A stretch of DNA of 64,000 nucleotides from Pseudomonas turukhanskensis (GTDB taxonomy: Bacteria > Pseudomonadota > Gammaproteobacteria > Pseudomonadales > Pseudomonadaceae). Positions 1-7,803 of this stretch are shown here, in pieces; within the stretch, counting starts at the first letter, position 1; every line of letters begins with the position of its first letter. The stretch covers positions 1 through 64,000 of the forward strand of contig NZ_BSFN01000016.1 in NCBI RefSeq assembly GCF_027922365.1, written 5' to 3'. The notes below the pieces were generated by a model. The model worked only from the letters and a program-made list of their open reading frames with translations, was not told where the DNA came from and did no database searches. Made by a program: the position numbers and the translations under genes.

Positions 1-77
1 GCAAGCTGCTGCACATCGCCTATGGTGTACTCAAATCGGGACAACCCTTCGATGTGCAAAAGGCGCTTGCCCACTGA
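1..77 (+). CDS. IS110-family transposase, C-terminal end (partial)
   Basis: The window opens inside a reading frame whose last 24 codons (bases 3-74, stop TGA at 75-77) encode a peptide containing KLLHIAYGVLKSG followed by QPFD. This closely resembles the conserved C-terminal tail of IS110/IS1111-type transposases (Transposase_20 region), which use a DEDD-type catalytic domain for insertion. Only this end is visible, so neither catalytic residues nor the far end of the element can be checked, and no terminal repeat was recognised just downstream. Family assignment rests on a short but characteristic stretch. Confidence 0.7.
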   Translation, partial: KLLHIAYGVLKSGQPFDVQKALAH

Positions 78-109
78 TGGGCAAGACGGTATCTACCCAC
101 AGCAAACGC

Positions 110-580
110 TCAAACGTAAACGCTGATCCCCGCCTTGCTCTGCAACCAGTCGCGGTAAGTTTCCAGCGAGTCGGTCTGCTGGTCGGCGTTAAAGCCGGCT
201 ACCGACACCGAGTCGCCCAGGCCCTTGTCGATCAACTTCTGCACCTGGGGGAGCAGGCTCGCCGCATCGTCGCGGCTCATGCTGGCCACATCCGGCAACT
301 CAATGGCGCTGCTGGCGCTGAAGTTGGAGGTCGGCGACTGGCTGGCGCTGGTCTGCTCCACACCGGCCATGGCACTGAATAACCCACCACGCGACTGCGC
401 CACGATGGCGGCAGCGTATTTACGCAGATCGCCGATCGGGTCCTGGCTTTGTTCCGTGCTGGTGTCTGTCGCCGTGCCGGCACTGGTGCCGGTGGCGGCC
501 TTTGTGCTGTCGCTGGAATCGGACTTGGAGATGGAGCTGATATAGCTCAGCAGCGAGAGGTTGCTCGATACGCTGGTCAT
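110..580 (-). CDS. Conserved hypothetical protein, 156 aa
   Basis: The ATG at 578-580 is preferred over an upstream in-frame start because the protein proper (MTSVSSNLSLL) begins there and the upstream extension is low-complexity basic sequence. Residues about 10-50 are rich in Ser, Thr and Ala (probably disordered); the second half is more regular, with a likely helical segment around DAASLLPQVQKLIDKGLGD and a C-terminal YRDWLQSKAGISVYV. There is no signal peptide, membrane segment or recognised catalytic motif. It lies downstream of the TetR gene on the same strand but 147 bp away, so co-transcription is uncertain. No function is proposed. Confidence 0.65.
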   Translation of the reverse strand: MTSVSSNLSLLSYISSISKSDSSDSTKAATGTSAGTATDTSTEQSQDPIGDLRKYAAAIVAQSRGGLFSAMAGVEQTSASQSPTSNFSASSAIELPDVASMSRDDAASLLPQVQKLIDKGLGDSVSVAGFNADQQTDSLETYRDWLQSKAGISVYV

Positions 581-705
581 GGGGGCATTGCCATTGGCTG
601 AGGGGTGTAGCACCGATTGCACATCACGGGCCAACTTCAGTGATGGCTCTATATCGGGGCTTTCAGCCGGCGTGTGCGTGTGTTGGCGGCGCCGCTTTGC
701 CAAAT

Positions 706-723
706 GCGGCAAGCGCTTGCCGC
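706..723. repeat. 18-bp perfect palindrome after the TetR gene
   Basis: GCGGCAAGCGCTTGCCGC reads identically on both strands. It lies 4 bp beyond the stop codon of the TetR gene and can fold as a 7-bp stem with a GCGC loop. No T-run follows on either strand, so a classical intrinsic terminator is not supported. It could be an operator or a processing/termination hairpin. Confidence 0.5.
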
Positions 724-727
724 CTCG

Positions 728-1279
728 TCAGGGCAGGCAGCCGAGCAGCAAGGTCTGCGCGTGCGCTTCATCCACCGGCTCGGGGGTGAACAGCAGCCGG
801 TAGACCACCGGCGCCACGAAGCGGTCCATTACCAGGCGGGCAGAGGGGACCTTTTCCCCACGGGCCACGGCGCGGTCGAGCATGATCTGGATAAGGCTTT
901 CGGTGTAGGCATAGCACTGGCAGGGCGAGTCGTTTTCGCCGCTGCCGAGCACATCGCGGATCATCGCCTGGCCGGGCCCCGAGGCCGTTTCCTCGCGGTA
1001 TTGTTCGCCCCAGGCCAGCAGATCACCGCGCAGGCTGCCGGTGTCCAGTGGCTCGGCGTCCGGGCGCAGACGCTCAACCGCTACGTCGGCCAACAGCGCC
1101 GTCAAGTCGCCCCAGCGCCGGTAGATGGTCGAAGGGGTTACGCCCGCTTGCGCGGCAATCAGCGGCACTGTGACCTCATCGCGGTCGCGCTCGGCCAGCA
1201 GGGCTTGCACGGCCTGGTGTACAGACTGTTGCACACGGGCGCTGCGCCCGCCCGGGCGAAGGGTTTCTCTGATGGCCAT
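728..1279 (-). CDS. TetR/AcrR-family transcriptional regulator
   Basis: A 183-residue protein with an N-terminal TetR DNA-binding domain: the helix-turn-helix is near residues 35-57 (VPLIAAQAGVTPSTIYRRWG), followed by a divergent helical ligand-binding domain typical of the family in length. Members are usually one-component repressors that release DNA on binding a small molecule. The ATG at 1277-1279 is preceded by TAAGGCG on the coding strand as ribosome binding site. The nearest gene on the other side is the divergent DUF4239 protein at 1563, which could be a target, but no convincing operator was identified in the 283-bp gap. The inducer is unknown. Confidence 0.85.
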   Translation of the reverse strand: MAIRETLRPGGRSARVQQSVHQAVQALLAERDRDEVTVPLIAAQAGVTPSTIYRRWGDLTALLADVAVERLRPDAEPLDTGSLRGDLLAWGEQYREETASGPGQAMIRDVLGSGENDSPCQCYAYTESLIQIMLDRAVARGEKVPSARLVMDRFVAPVVYRLLFTPEPVDEAHAQTLLLGCLP

Positions 1280-1562
1280 AATCGCCTTAGCTCAACGTAC
1301 TTGGTTGGGTGGGTCGGAAGTTTTAGCACCGTAAAGGCTAAACATTAGCTTTAGAAGCCTCGAGATGATAGCCGCTTCAGCAACGATCCGTTCCGCGGAT
1401 TGTTGGCGCAGCGCAGCGCACTCAGCCAGGGCCGGTCTGAGCGCCGATTTCTCTCGGCAGGTTGGCCGTTAGCCGACGCGATGCTGGGCCGTAGGGGATT
1501 TCGCAGCCAGGTGCTGTACAGCAGGCTAGCGCCGCTCAATAGGTGCGCGGAATAACCCTGCC

Positions 1563-2342
1563 ATGCAGCTCTACCTTCTCAGTTTTCCCCTTTGGATATT
1601 GTTTGTTGTGCTGGTGCTGGGCGGTGCGCTGCTGGCTGCGGGAGCTTCCTGGCTGGCAGGCCGGCATCTGAGGTGCCAGCCCGATGAAAACGATGTAGGC
1701 GTGGCAATTTTCCAGATGGTGGGGGCAATTTTCAGTATCACCCTGGCCTTCACTATTTCGGCGGTATACGAAGAATTCGAGAACGCACGTAACAACGTTT
1801 CCCAGGAGTCCAACGCCATCGTCACGCTCTTGCGCCTCTCAAAAGAGTTGCCGGAGCCGCAAAGCTCGACGCTACAAGCGGCTCTGCATACCTATACCCA
1901 GCAGGTGGTGGAACGTGAATGGCCACTGATGATGAATGGCCAGCCCAGCGACGAGGTCAGCAAGGCGCTTCACCAGCTGTGGAATTTGCAGCGCGACCTG
2001 CCTGAAAACAACCATACCCAGCAGGTACTGGAGCAACGGGTGTACGAGAACCTGCAAAACCTGACCGGCCACCGTCGTATCCGCATATTCGATAGCCGCG
2101 AGCAGCTAGCCCCGATGATGTGGGGGCTGCTGCTGGGTGGGGGCTTTATTACCGTGGCGTTTGCGATATCGCTGCGCACGGGTAACAACCGCAGTCAGGC
2201 GCTGATGGTCGGTTCCCTGGCCGCTGCAATCTGTTTTTGTCTGCTGCTAGTGATGGCCCTGGACAGCCCGTTCAGCGGTAGCCTGCAGGTCACGCCAGAC
2301 GCTTTCGACGAGGCCTTGAAGCTGTTTCAGGACGACCTCTGA
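1563..2342 (+). CDS. DUF4239 (bestrophin-like) membrane protein
   Basis: A 259-residue membrane protein. Two hydrophobic segments lie near the N-terminus (about residues 5-30 and 48-68) and two near the C-terminus (about 183-205 and 212-235), flanking a soluble helical region of about 110 residues. This arrangement, with the motif FSITLAFTISAVYEEF in the second segment, matches the DUF4239/bestrophin-like family, whose biochemical role is unestablished; a channel-like role is only suggested by fold analogy. The start at 1563 lacks a strong Shine-Dalgarno sequence. It stands alone between a divergent TetR gene and a convergent GFA-family gene. Confidence 0.8.
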   Translation: MQLYLLSFPLWILFVVLVLGGALLAAGASWLAGRHLRCQPDENDVGVAIFQMVGAIFSITLAFTISAVYEEFENARNNVSQESNAIVTLLRLSKELPEPQSSTLQAALHTYTQQVVEREWPLMMNGQPSDEVSKALHQLWNLQRDLPENNHTQQVLEQRVYENLQNLTGHRRIRIFDSREQLAPMMWGLLLGGGFITVAFAISLRTGNNRSQALMVGSLAAAICFCLLLVMALDSPFSGSLQVTPDAFDEALKLFQDDL

Positions 2343-2352
2343 AGCCACCGTT

Positions 2353-2841
2353 TCAGCATTCCAACCCCAATCGCTGGTGCCACTGGGCAATGGATTCCTG
2401 TGGATAACCTTCGAACGTCTTGTCACCTTTGCGCTTATCCATCTCTACCCAGCTGGCCTTGGAATCAAGCAACAGGTGGGTGTGCTCAGGTGGCACTGGC
2501 AACTCGCTGTCAATGGCGCTGGCAAACGGGTGAATCAACTCCGGCCACTCCGGGCTATACAGCCACAGGGCGCTGCCACACTGGCTGCAAAAATGCCGTT
2601 CGGCGCTGCTGGTATGGGCGCGAGCGCCGCCAGCCGCTTTGATTTTGGCGTGGTAGATGTTGATGTGCTTGCGCCCGCGTACTTTCATGCTGCGTGCGTC
2701 GCCGCTGAGGTTGATGGCATAGCCGCCGCCACCTTGGGTTTTGCGGCAAATGGAGCAGTAACAGCGCTGATAAGGGTACGGATGGGCGCTGGTGAGGCTG
2801 AAGGCGACGGCGCCGCAGTGGCAGGAACCTTTGAGCTGCAT
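2353..2841 (-). CDS. GFA-family protein (CENP-V/GFA zinc fold)
   Basis: A 162-residue protein with the zinc-binding cysteine pattern of the glutathione-dependent formaldehyde-activating (GFA/CENP-V) fold: an N-terminal GSCHCGAVAF, then CYCSICRKTQGGG, and a second pair in FCSQCGSALW. The fold carries two structural/catalytic zinc ions. Most bacterial members have no proven substrate, so formaldehyde-glutathione chemistry should not be assumed. The ATG at 2839-2841 is chosen because GGAGAA sits about 7 bases upstream; a TTG two codons earlier is less likely. It converges with the DUF4239 gene, only 10 bp from its stop. Confidence 0.8.
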   Translation of the reverse strand: MQLKGSCHCGAVAFSLTSAHPYPYQRCYCSICRKTQGGGGYAINLSGDARSMKVRGRKHINIYHAKIKAAGGARAHTSSAERHFCSQCGSALWLYSPEWPELIHPFASAIDSELPVPPEHTHLLLDSKASWVEMDKRKGDKTFEGYPQESIAQWHQRLGLEC

Positions 2842-2970
2842 GGGCAATTCTCCTGGAAGGGCTGCAAGGTGCTTTCCGTTTTCTAGACCGCCTAAGGGCT
2901 AGTTTGGCCAATACGTCGGTCGGATAACCTCTCATGTGTGAGTAGTTGCCGAGGAAAATCTGTCTGCTAT

Positions 2971-2986
2971 CTGTATATCGATACAG
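2971..2986 (+). promoter_or_regulatory. LexA (SOS) box upstream of polB
   Basis: CTGTATATCGATACAG is a perfect match to the gammaproteobacterial LexA operator CTGT-N8-ACAG, with an AT-rich core, ending 32 bp before the polB start codon. It indicates SOS induction of DNA polymerase II, as in E. coli. Confidence 0.9.
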
Positions 2987-3018
2987 TAGAATCGCCCCAT
3001 CTTCCTCAAGGCGTTTCC

Positions 3019-5376
3019 ATGGCAGAGCAACCCCTACAGCAGGGCTTTTTATTGTCGCGGCATTGGCGCGACACCCCGGCGGGCACTCAGGTGAGTTTCT
3101 GGCTGGCCACCGATGAGGGGCCGCGTCTGCTGCGCTTGCCGTTACAGACTTCGGTGGCCTTTGTGCCCGCCGAACAGCGCTTGCGCGTGGAAGGCATGCT
3201 CGGCAAAGAAAAGGACGTGGAACTGCGCGAGCTCGAGCTGCAGGATTTCCACCACCGCCCGGTGCTGGGTCTGTACACCCGCCAGCATCGTCAATTGATG
3301 AACATCGACAAGCTGCTGCGCAGTGTCGGCGTGGACGTGTATGAGGCCGATGTGCGGCCGCCCGAGCGCTATCTGATGGAGCGCTTTATCACCGCACCGG
3401 TGCTGTTCTCCGGCACCCCGGATGGGCAAGGCGGTTTCGATGACGCCCAATTGAAACCTGCGCCCGATTACCGTCCGCAGCTCAGGCTGTGCTCGCTGGA
3501 TATCGAAACCACCCGCCATGGCGAGCTGTATTCCATTGCCGTTGAAGGCTGCGGCCAGCGCCAGGTGTATATGCTCGGCCCGGCCAACGCCGATGACAGC
3601 CAGGTGGTTTTCGACCTGGAGTATTGCGCCTCCCGCGCTCAGCTATTGGAGCGCCTGAACACCTGGCTGGCCACCCACGACCCGGACGCCATCATTGGCT
3701 GGAACCTGGTGCAGTTCGACCTGCGGGTGTTGCTTGAGCACTCGCAAAAACTGCAAGTGCCGCTACGCCTGGGCCGCGATGGCGAGGCCATGGGCTGGCG
3801 TGAACATGGCAGCCGCAACAATCATTTTTTTGCCGAGGCCGCCGGCCGGTTGATCATCGACGGCATCGAAGCGTTGCGTTCGGCAACCTGGAGTTTTCCT
3901 TCGTTCAGCCTGGAAAATGTGGCGCAAACTTTGCTCGGCGAGGGCAAGGATATTTCCACGCCTTACCAGCGCATGGACGAAATCGACCGCATGTTCGCCG
4001 AGGACAAGCCCGCCCTGGCGCGCTACAACCTCAAGGACTGCGAACTGGTCACACGCATCTTCGCCAAGACCGAGCTGCTGAGCTTTTTGCTGGAGCGTGC
4101 CAGCGTCACCGGGTTGCCGGCTGACCGCAGTGGCGGCTCGGTGGCGGCCTTCACCCATTTGTATATGCCGCTGATGCACCGTCAGGGCTTCGTGGCGCCT
4201 AACCTCGGCGAAAAACCGCCCGAGGCCAGCCCCGGTGGTTTTGTCATGAACTCGCAACCGGGGCTGTATGAGTCGGTGCTGGTGCTGGATTACAAGAGCC
4301 TGTACCCCTCGATCATTCGCAGCTTTCTCATCGACCCGGTGGGCTTGGTGCAAGGGCTGCGCGAGCCTGATGAACGTGCCAGCGTCGAGGGCTTTCGTGG
4401 GGCGCGCTTTTCCCGCGAGCGGCATTGTTTGCCGGCCATTGTTTCGCGCGTCGCCGAGGGGCGCGAGCAGGCCAAGCGCGAGGGCAACAAGCCGCTGTCG
4501 CAGGCGCTGAAAATCATCATGAACGCCTTCTACGGTGTACTGGGTTCCAGTGGTTGCCGGTTCTTCGATCCGCGCCTGGCCTCGTCCATCACCCTGCGTG
4601 GCCACCAGATCATGCATAAAACCCGCGAGCTGATCGAGGCTCAGGGCCATACCGTGATCTATGGCGACACCGACTCCACCTTCGTCTGGCTTGGGCGCGA
4701 GCACGGTGAAGACGAGGCCGGCGTTATCGGCCGGGGGCTGGTGCAAATGGTCAACGACTTCTGGCGTGAACACCTGCAACGCGAGTTCGGGCTGACCAGC
4801 GCGCTGGAGTTGCAGTACGAAACCCACTTCCGCCGCTTTCTGATGCCGACCATCCGTGGTGCGGAGGAGGGCAGCAAGAAGCGCTACGCGGGGTTGATGG
4901 GCGAGCAGATGGTCTATAAGGGCCTCGAAAGCGTGCGTACCGACTGGTCGCCGTTGGCTCAGCAGTTCCAACAGGAACTGTATTCGCGCATTTTTCGCCG
5001 CCAGCCCTATCAGGCTTATGTGCGCGACTACGTGGCGGCCACCTTGGCCGGCGAGCACGACGATTTACTGGTGTACCGCAAACGCCTGCGCCGCCCGTTG
5101 GCCGACTACGAACGCAATGTGCCGCCGCATGTGCGGGCGGCGCGGCTGGCCGATGAATACAACGCTGAGCAGGGGCGGCCCCGGCAATACCAACGCGGTG
5201 GCTGGATCAGCTACCTGATCACGCTGGCAGGTCCTCAGCCGCTGGAAGCCATCACCTCGCCCATCGACTACGACCACTACCTCACCCGCCAACTGCAGCC
5301 GGTGGCGGATGCGATTCTGCCCTTTGTCGACGACGACTTCGGCACCTTGGTGGGCGGCCAGCTGGATTTGTTCTAA
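3019..5376 (+). CDS. polB: DNA polymerase II (family B)
   Basis: A 785-residue family-B DNA polymerase, almost the length of E. coli Pol II (783). The 3'-5' exonuclease motifs are visible in order: SLDIETT (Exo I), IIGWNLVQFDLRVL (Exo II) and YNLKDCE (Exo III). The polymerase motifs follow: DYKSLYPSIIRSF (motif A), KIIMNAFYGVLGSSG (motif B) and YGDTDSTF with the two catalytic aspartates (motif C). It acts in translesion synthesis and replication restart after DNA damage. The ATG at 3019 is preferred to the upstream in-frame start at 2938, because that extension would run through the LexA operator and AAGG precedes 3019 at suitable spacing. Regulation by LexA is expected. Confidence 0.96.
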   Translation: MAEQPLQQGFLLSRHWRDTPAGTQVSFWLATDEGPRLLRLPLQTSVAFVPAEQRLRVEGMLGKEKDVELRELELQDFHHRPVLGLYTRQHRQLMNIDKLLRSVGVDVYEADVRPPERYLMERFITAPVLFSGTPDGQGGFDDAQLKPAPDYRPQLRLCSLDIETTRHGELYSIAVEGCGQRQVYMLGPANADDSQVVFDLEYCASRAQLLERLNTWLATHDPDAIIGWNLVQFDLRVLLEHSQKLQVPLRLGRDGEAMGWREHGSRNNHFFAEAAGRLIIDGIEALRSATWSFPSFSLENVAQTLLGEGKDISTPYQRMDEIDRMFAEDKPALARYNLKDCELVTRIFAKTELLSFLLERASVTGLPADRSGGSVAAFTHLYMPLMHRQGFVAPNLGEKPPEASPGGFVMNSQPGLYESVLVLDYKSLYPSIIRSFLIDPVGLVQGLREPDERASVEGFRGARFSRERHCLPAIVSRVAEGREQAKREGNKPLSQALKIIMNAFYGVLGSSGCRFFDPRLASSITLRGHQIMHKTRELIEAQGHTVIYGDTDSTFVWLGREHGEDEAGVIGRGLVQMVNDFWREHLQREFGLTSALELQYETHFRRFLMPTIRGAEEGSKKRYAGLMGEQMVYKGLESVRTDWSPLAQQFQQELYSRIFRRQPYQAYVRDYVAATLAGEHDDLLVYRKRLRRPLADYERNVPPHVRAARLADEYNAEQGRPRQYQRGGWISYLITLAGPQPLEAITSPIDYDHYLTRQLQPVADAILPFVDDDFGTLVGGQLDLF

Positions 5377-5468
5377 CGCAAATCCGTGGGGCGAATATCT
5401 GTGCAACGGATATCCGCCACGCTTCATCTGGTTGTCATTTTCTACGCACAAATCGTCCATCCAGGCCC

Positions 5469-5508
5469 TTTGCATTTGTGCAAAGTGGCCGTGCAACCCT
5501 GTCTATTC
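5469..5508 (+). promoter_or_regulatory. Shared 40-bp promoter element, copy A
   Basis: The element begins with the inverted repeat TTTGCA-TTTG-TGCAAA, has a third TGCA half-site 13 bp further on, and ends in CCCTGTCTATTC. The same architecture with identical spacing occurs at 6801-6840 and, on the other strand, at 16275-16314. The end is 107 bp from the start of the downstream hydrolase. The TGCA half-sites look like a LysR-type binding site and TCTATTC could serve as the -10 region. Confidence 0.7.
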
Positions 5509-5615
5509 CGCGCTTTTCAGCAACGGGTCATCATGGCTCCACGGTTTGCAAACAAACCAACGACTGCAAATAAACCCGTTACTCACACCATTAAAACTGA
5601 AAAGGAAATTTACCC

Positions 5616-6269
5616 ATGGCAATCGCAAAAGCAGCTCCAGCCAAGACCCTCCTGAACCACGACGATCACACCCTGATCATGATCGATCACCAGTCGCAGA
5701 TGTCTTTTGCCACCAAGTCGATTGATGCAGTAACCCTGCGCAACAACGCCGCGCTGGTAGCCAACGCAGCTCGTGAATTCAAGGTGTCCACCATCCTTAC
5801 CACGGTTGCCGCCAAAAGCTTTTCCGGGCCGATCTTCGATGAAATCAAGTCGGCATTTCCCGACCACACCATCATCGACCGCACCAGCATGAACACCTGG
5901 GAAGACGAGCGCATTGCGGTAGAAGTGAACGCTGCCGGCAAACAGAAAATCGTCCTGGCCGGCCTCTGGACATCGGTGTGCATCGTTGGCCCGGCACTGT
6001 CGGCACTGGACCAGGGCTTTGAGGTGTACTTCATCGCCGACGCCTGTGGCGACGTATCGGTGGAAGCCCATGAAATGGCGATTCAACGCATGATCCAACT
6101 GGGCGCCCGCCCCATGACCTCGCTGCAATACCTGCTCGAACTGCAACGCGACTGGGCCCGTGGCGAGACCTACGACGAAACCGTGAAAAACTCCATCGCC
6201 TACGGTGGTGCTTACGGCCTGGGCTTGATCTATGCCAAGACCATGTTCAACGCGTCTGAAGGGCATTGA
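5616..6269 (+). CDS. Isochorismatase-fold hydrolase (YcaC-like)
   Basis: A 217-residue member of the cysteine hydrolase/isochorismatase superfamily, closest in layout to YcaC. The catalytic Asp is in MIDHQSQ (D24) and the nucleophilic Cys in LWTSVCIVGPAL (C122); the family lysine lies between them. YcaC-type proteins form large oligomers and their physiological substrate is unknown, so hydrolysis of an amide or ester is only inferred. AAAAGGAAATTTACCC precedes the ATG. The gene is monocistronic: promoter element A lies upstream and an intrinsic terminator follows. Sharing element A with a secreted alpha/beta hydrolase and a LysR gene suggests a common inducer. Confidence 0.85.
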   Translation: MAIAKAAPAKTLLNHDDHTLIMIDHQSQMSFATKSIDAVTLRNNAALVANAAREFKVSTILTTVAAKSFSGPIFDEIKSAFPDHTIIDRTSMNTWEDERIAVEVNAAGKQKIVLAGLWTSVCIVGPALSALDQGFEVYFIADACGDVSVEAHEMAIQRMIQLGARPMTSLQYLLELQRDWARGETYDETVKNSIAYGGAYGLGLIYAKTMFNASEGH

Positions 6270-6285
6270 TGGAAGGGTAAGCGCA

Positions 6286-6320
6286 CCCCGCCAGTGTTAA
6301 ACCCACTGGCGGGGATTTTT
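6286..6320 (+). terminator. Intrinsic terminator after the hydrolase
   Basis: An 11-bp stem, CCCCGCCAGTG paired with CACTGGCGGGG around a 7-base loop, is followed by ATTTTT. It sits 16 bp after the hydrolase stop codon and insulates it from the next gene. Confidence 0.85.
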
Positions 6321-6330
6321 GTATTTCCAC

Positions 6331-6427
6331 CGTCTTCCTCGCGAAGGCGGGCACCCAAAGCGTTGGATGTTTCGCGACGTTTGGCCGGCCGCCAGATTCT
6401 GGATTGCGGCCTGCGCCGCAATGACGG
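6331..6427. repeat. 97-bp MITE-like palindromic repeat, copy 1
   Basis: The left end CCGTCTTCCTCGCGAAGGCGGG and right end CTGGATTGCGGCCTGCG followed by CCGCAATGACGG are each hairpin-forming and related in inverted orientation. The same two ends, the same 97-bp length and the motif TTCTGGAT occur at 11391-11487. This copy is the more diverged of the two. There is no coding capacity; it looks like a small non-autonomous palindromic element. Confidence 0.6.
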
Positions 6428-6513
6428 TGAACTGTGCTCTGTCGTTTTACCTGAACTATAGGCTGCCTGTGCCCTCAACCGAACGAGAGCCACAGCGCCA
6501 AAAGGACAGGATC

Positions 6514-6792
6514 ATGAAACTGCTATTAAGCATTACCGCCGCCGCTACCCTGCTTGCCGCCGGTTCCACCTGGGCCAGCTGTACGCCCGAAGAAGCCGAG
6601 CAGAAGGCCCAGCAACTGGCGGCCAAAGTGCATCAGCTCACCGAACAGAATCCGCAGAAAGCCAAAGAGATCAACGACGAAATCGAGGACATGAACCTCA
6701 AGACCAAGTCTGCCGACAAGGCCAGCCACTGCGATATCTACGATAAACGCATGAAAGAACTGGAAACTGCCAAAGACAAAGCCGAGAACTGA
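6514..6792 (+). CDS. Small exported protein, 92 aa, coiled-coil-like
   Basis: The ATG at 6514 follows AAAGGACAGG and begins a clear signal peptide (MKLLLSITAAATLLAAGSTWA, cleavage expected before SCTPEE). The mature part is about 70 residues, charged and predicted helical (many Glu, Lys and Gln with heptad-like spacing), with two cysteines (SCTPEE and HCDIYDK) that could form a disulfide. It is therefore probably periplasmic. Longer in-frame starts upstream run through the palindromic repeat and are rejected. No family function is known to me. The gene precedes the LysR operon on the same strand but has promoter element B between them. Confidence 0.75.
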   Translation: MKLLLSITAAATLLAAGSTWASCTPEEAEQKAQQLAAKVHQLTEQNPQKAKEINDEIEDMNLKTKSADKASHCDIYDKRMKELETAKDKAEN

Positions 6793-6800
6793 TCTCGGCC

Positions 6801-6840
6801 TTTGCATTTGTGCACAGGCCCTTTGCAGCCCTGTCTATTC
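6801..6840 (+). promoter_or_regulatory. Shared 40-bp promoter element, copy B
   Basis: TTTGCATTTGTGCACA followed by a TTTGCA half-site and CCCTGTCTATTC, aligned base for base in spacing with copies A (5469) and C (16275, minus strand). It ends 54 bp before the LysR start codon, consistent with autoregulation by that LysR protein. Confidence 0.7.
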
Positions 6841-6894
6841 TCAGACACGGCCAACCGGCAGATGATTGCTCCCACACCACAGGGAGCAACAGCC

Positions 6895-7803
6895 ATGAAC
6901 CGAATCGACCTTCGCCGCGTAGACCTCAATCTGCTGATCGTTTTCGAAATGATGATGATCGAGCGCAATGTCAGCCGCGCGGCGGAGCGTCTTTTTCTCG
7001 GTCAGCCGGCGGTCAGTGCTGCGCTGGGCCGGCTGCGTACCCTGTATAACGACCCCCTTTTCGTGCGTGTCGGCCGCAGCATGGAGCCCACACCGCGCGC
7101 CATCGAGCTGGAAACCCTGCTTCGCCCAGCCCTCGACACCATTTCCTCGGCCATAGGGCAGAGCGTTGAATTCGACCCCTGCACCAGCCGTGAAGTATTC
7201 CGCATCGGCCTGAGCGATGACGTCGAGCTTGGGCTGTTGCCGCAGCTGATGCGCGTACTCAGTGTGGAAGCGCCCCATGTAACGCTTGTGGTGCGCCGCA
7301 CCCATTACCTGTCGATCTGCAATCAGCTGTCGGCGGGCGAGGTGTCACTGGGCATTTGCTATGTGGGCGACCTGCCTGCCAACGCTAAATGCAAAACCCT
7401 GCGCCGCAGCCGTTCGGTGATGGTGCGCGGCGATGCCGGCACCACGCCGATCACCATGGACGAGTATTGCGAGCGCCCCCATGCCCTGGTGACCTTCGCC
7501 GGTGACCTCAGTGGCTTTATCGATGAAGAGCTGGCCAAGCGCGGGCGCAAACGTCAGGTGAAACTGGCGGTGCCGCAGTTCTACGGCTTGAGCCAGTTGC
7601 TGCCCGGCACGCAAATGGTGGCCACGGTGCCGGATTATGCCGCCGCCGCGCTGACGTCCAACGGAGGGTTGCGCGTAGACGAACTGCCCTTCGAGGCGCC
7701 GGTTTATGATCTGTCCATGGCCTGGGGAGCGACCCAGGATATGGACCCTGCGCAACGCTGGTTGCGCAGCAAAATTACTGAATGCCTGGGTGATGCTGCA
7801 TGA
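6895..7803 (+). CDS. LysR-family regulator (candidate owner of the 40-bp element)
   Basis: A 302-residue LysR-type regulator. The winged HTH is near residues 8-65 (LLIVFEMMMIERNVSRAAE, then GQPAVSAALGRLR), followed by a periplasmic-binding-protein-like effector domain. The ATG at 6895 is chosen over one at 6802 because GGGAG precedes it and the HTH begins immediately after it; the longer form would overlap promoter element B. The stop overlaps the ABC ATPase start (ATGA, 7800-7803), so regulator and exporter are co-translated. Element B upstream suggests autoregulation, and copies A and C suggest that it also controls the YcaC-like hydrolase and the secreted esterase-like hydrolase. Its inducer is unknown. 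Confidence 0.9.
   Translation: MNRIDLRRVDLNLLIVFEMMMIERNVSRAAERLFLGQPAVSAALGRLRTLYNDPLFVRVGRSMEPTPRAIELETLLRPALDTISSAIGQSVEFDPCTSREVFRIGLSDDVELGLLPQLMRVLSVEAPHVTLVVRRTHYLSICNQLSAGEVSLGICYVGDLPANAKCKTLRRSRSVMVRGDAGTTPITMDEYCERPHALVTFAGDLSGFIDEELAKRGRKRQVKLAVPQFYGLSQLLPGTQMVATVPDYAAAALTSNGGLRVDELPFEAPVYDLSMAWGATQDMDPAQRWLRSKITECLGDAA

Noticed and set aside
1351..1539. 62-codon minus-strand frame between the TetR and DUF4239 genes
   Set aside because: No ribosome binding site, atypical composition and no motif; treated as part of the intergenic region.
3763..5058. 431-codon minus-strand frame within polB
   Set aside because: All family-B polymerase motifs lie on the plus strand; the antisense product has no recognisable features.
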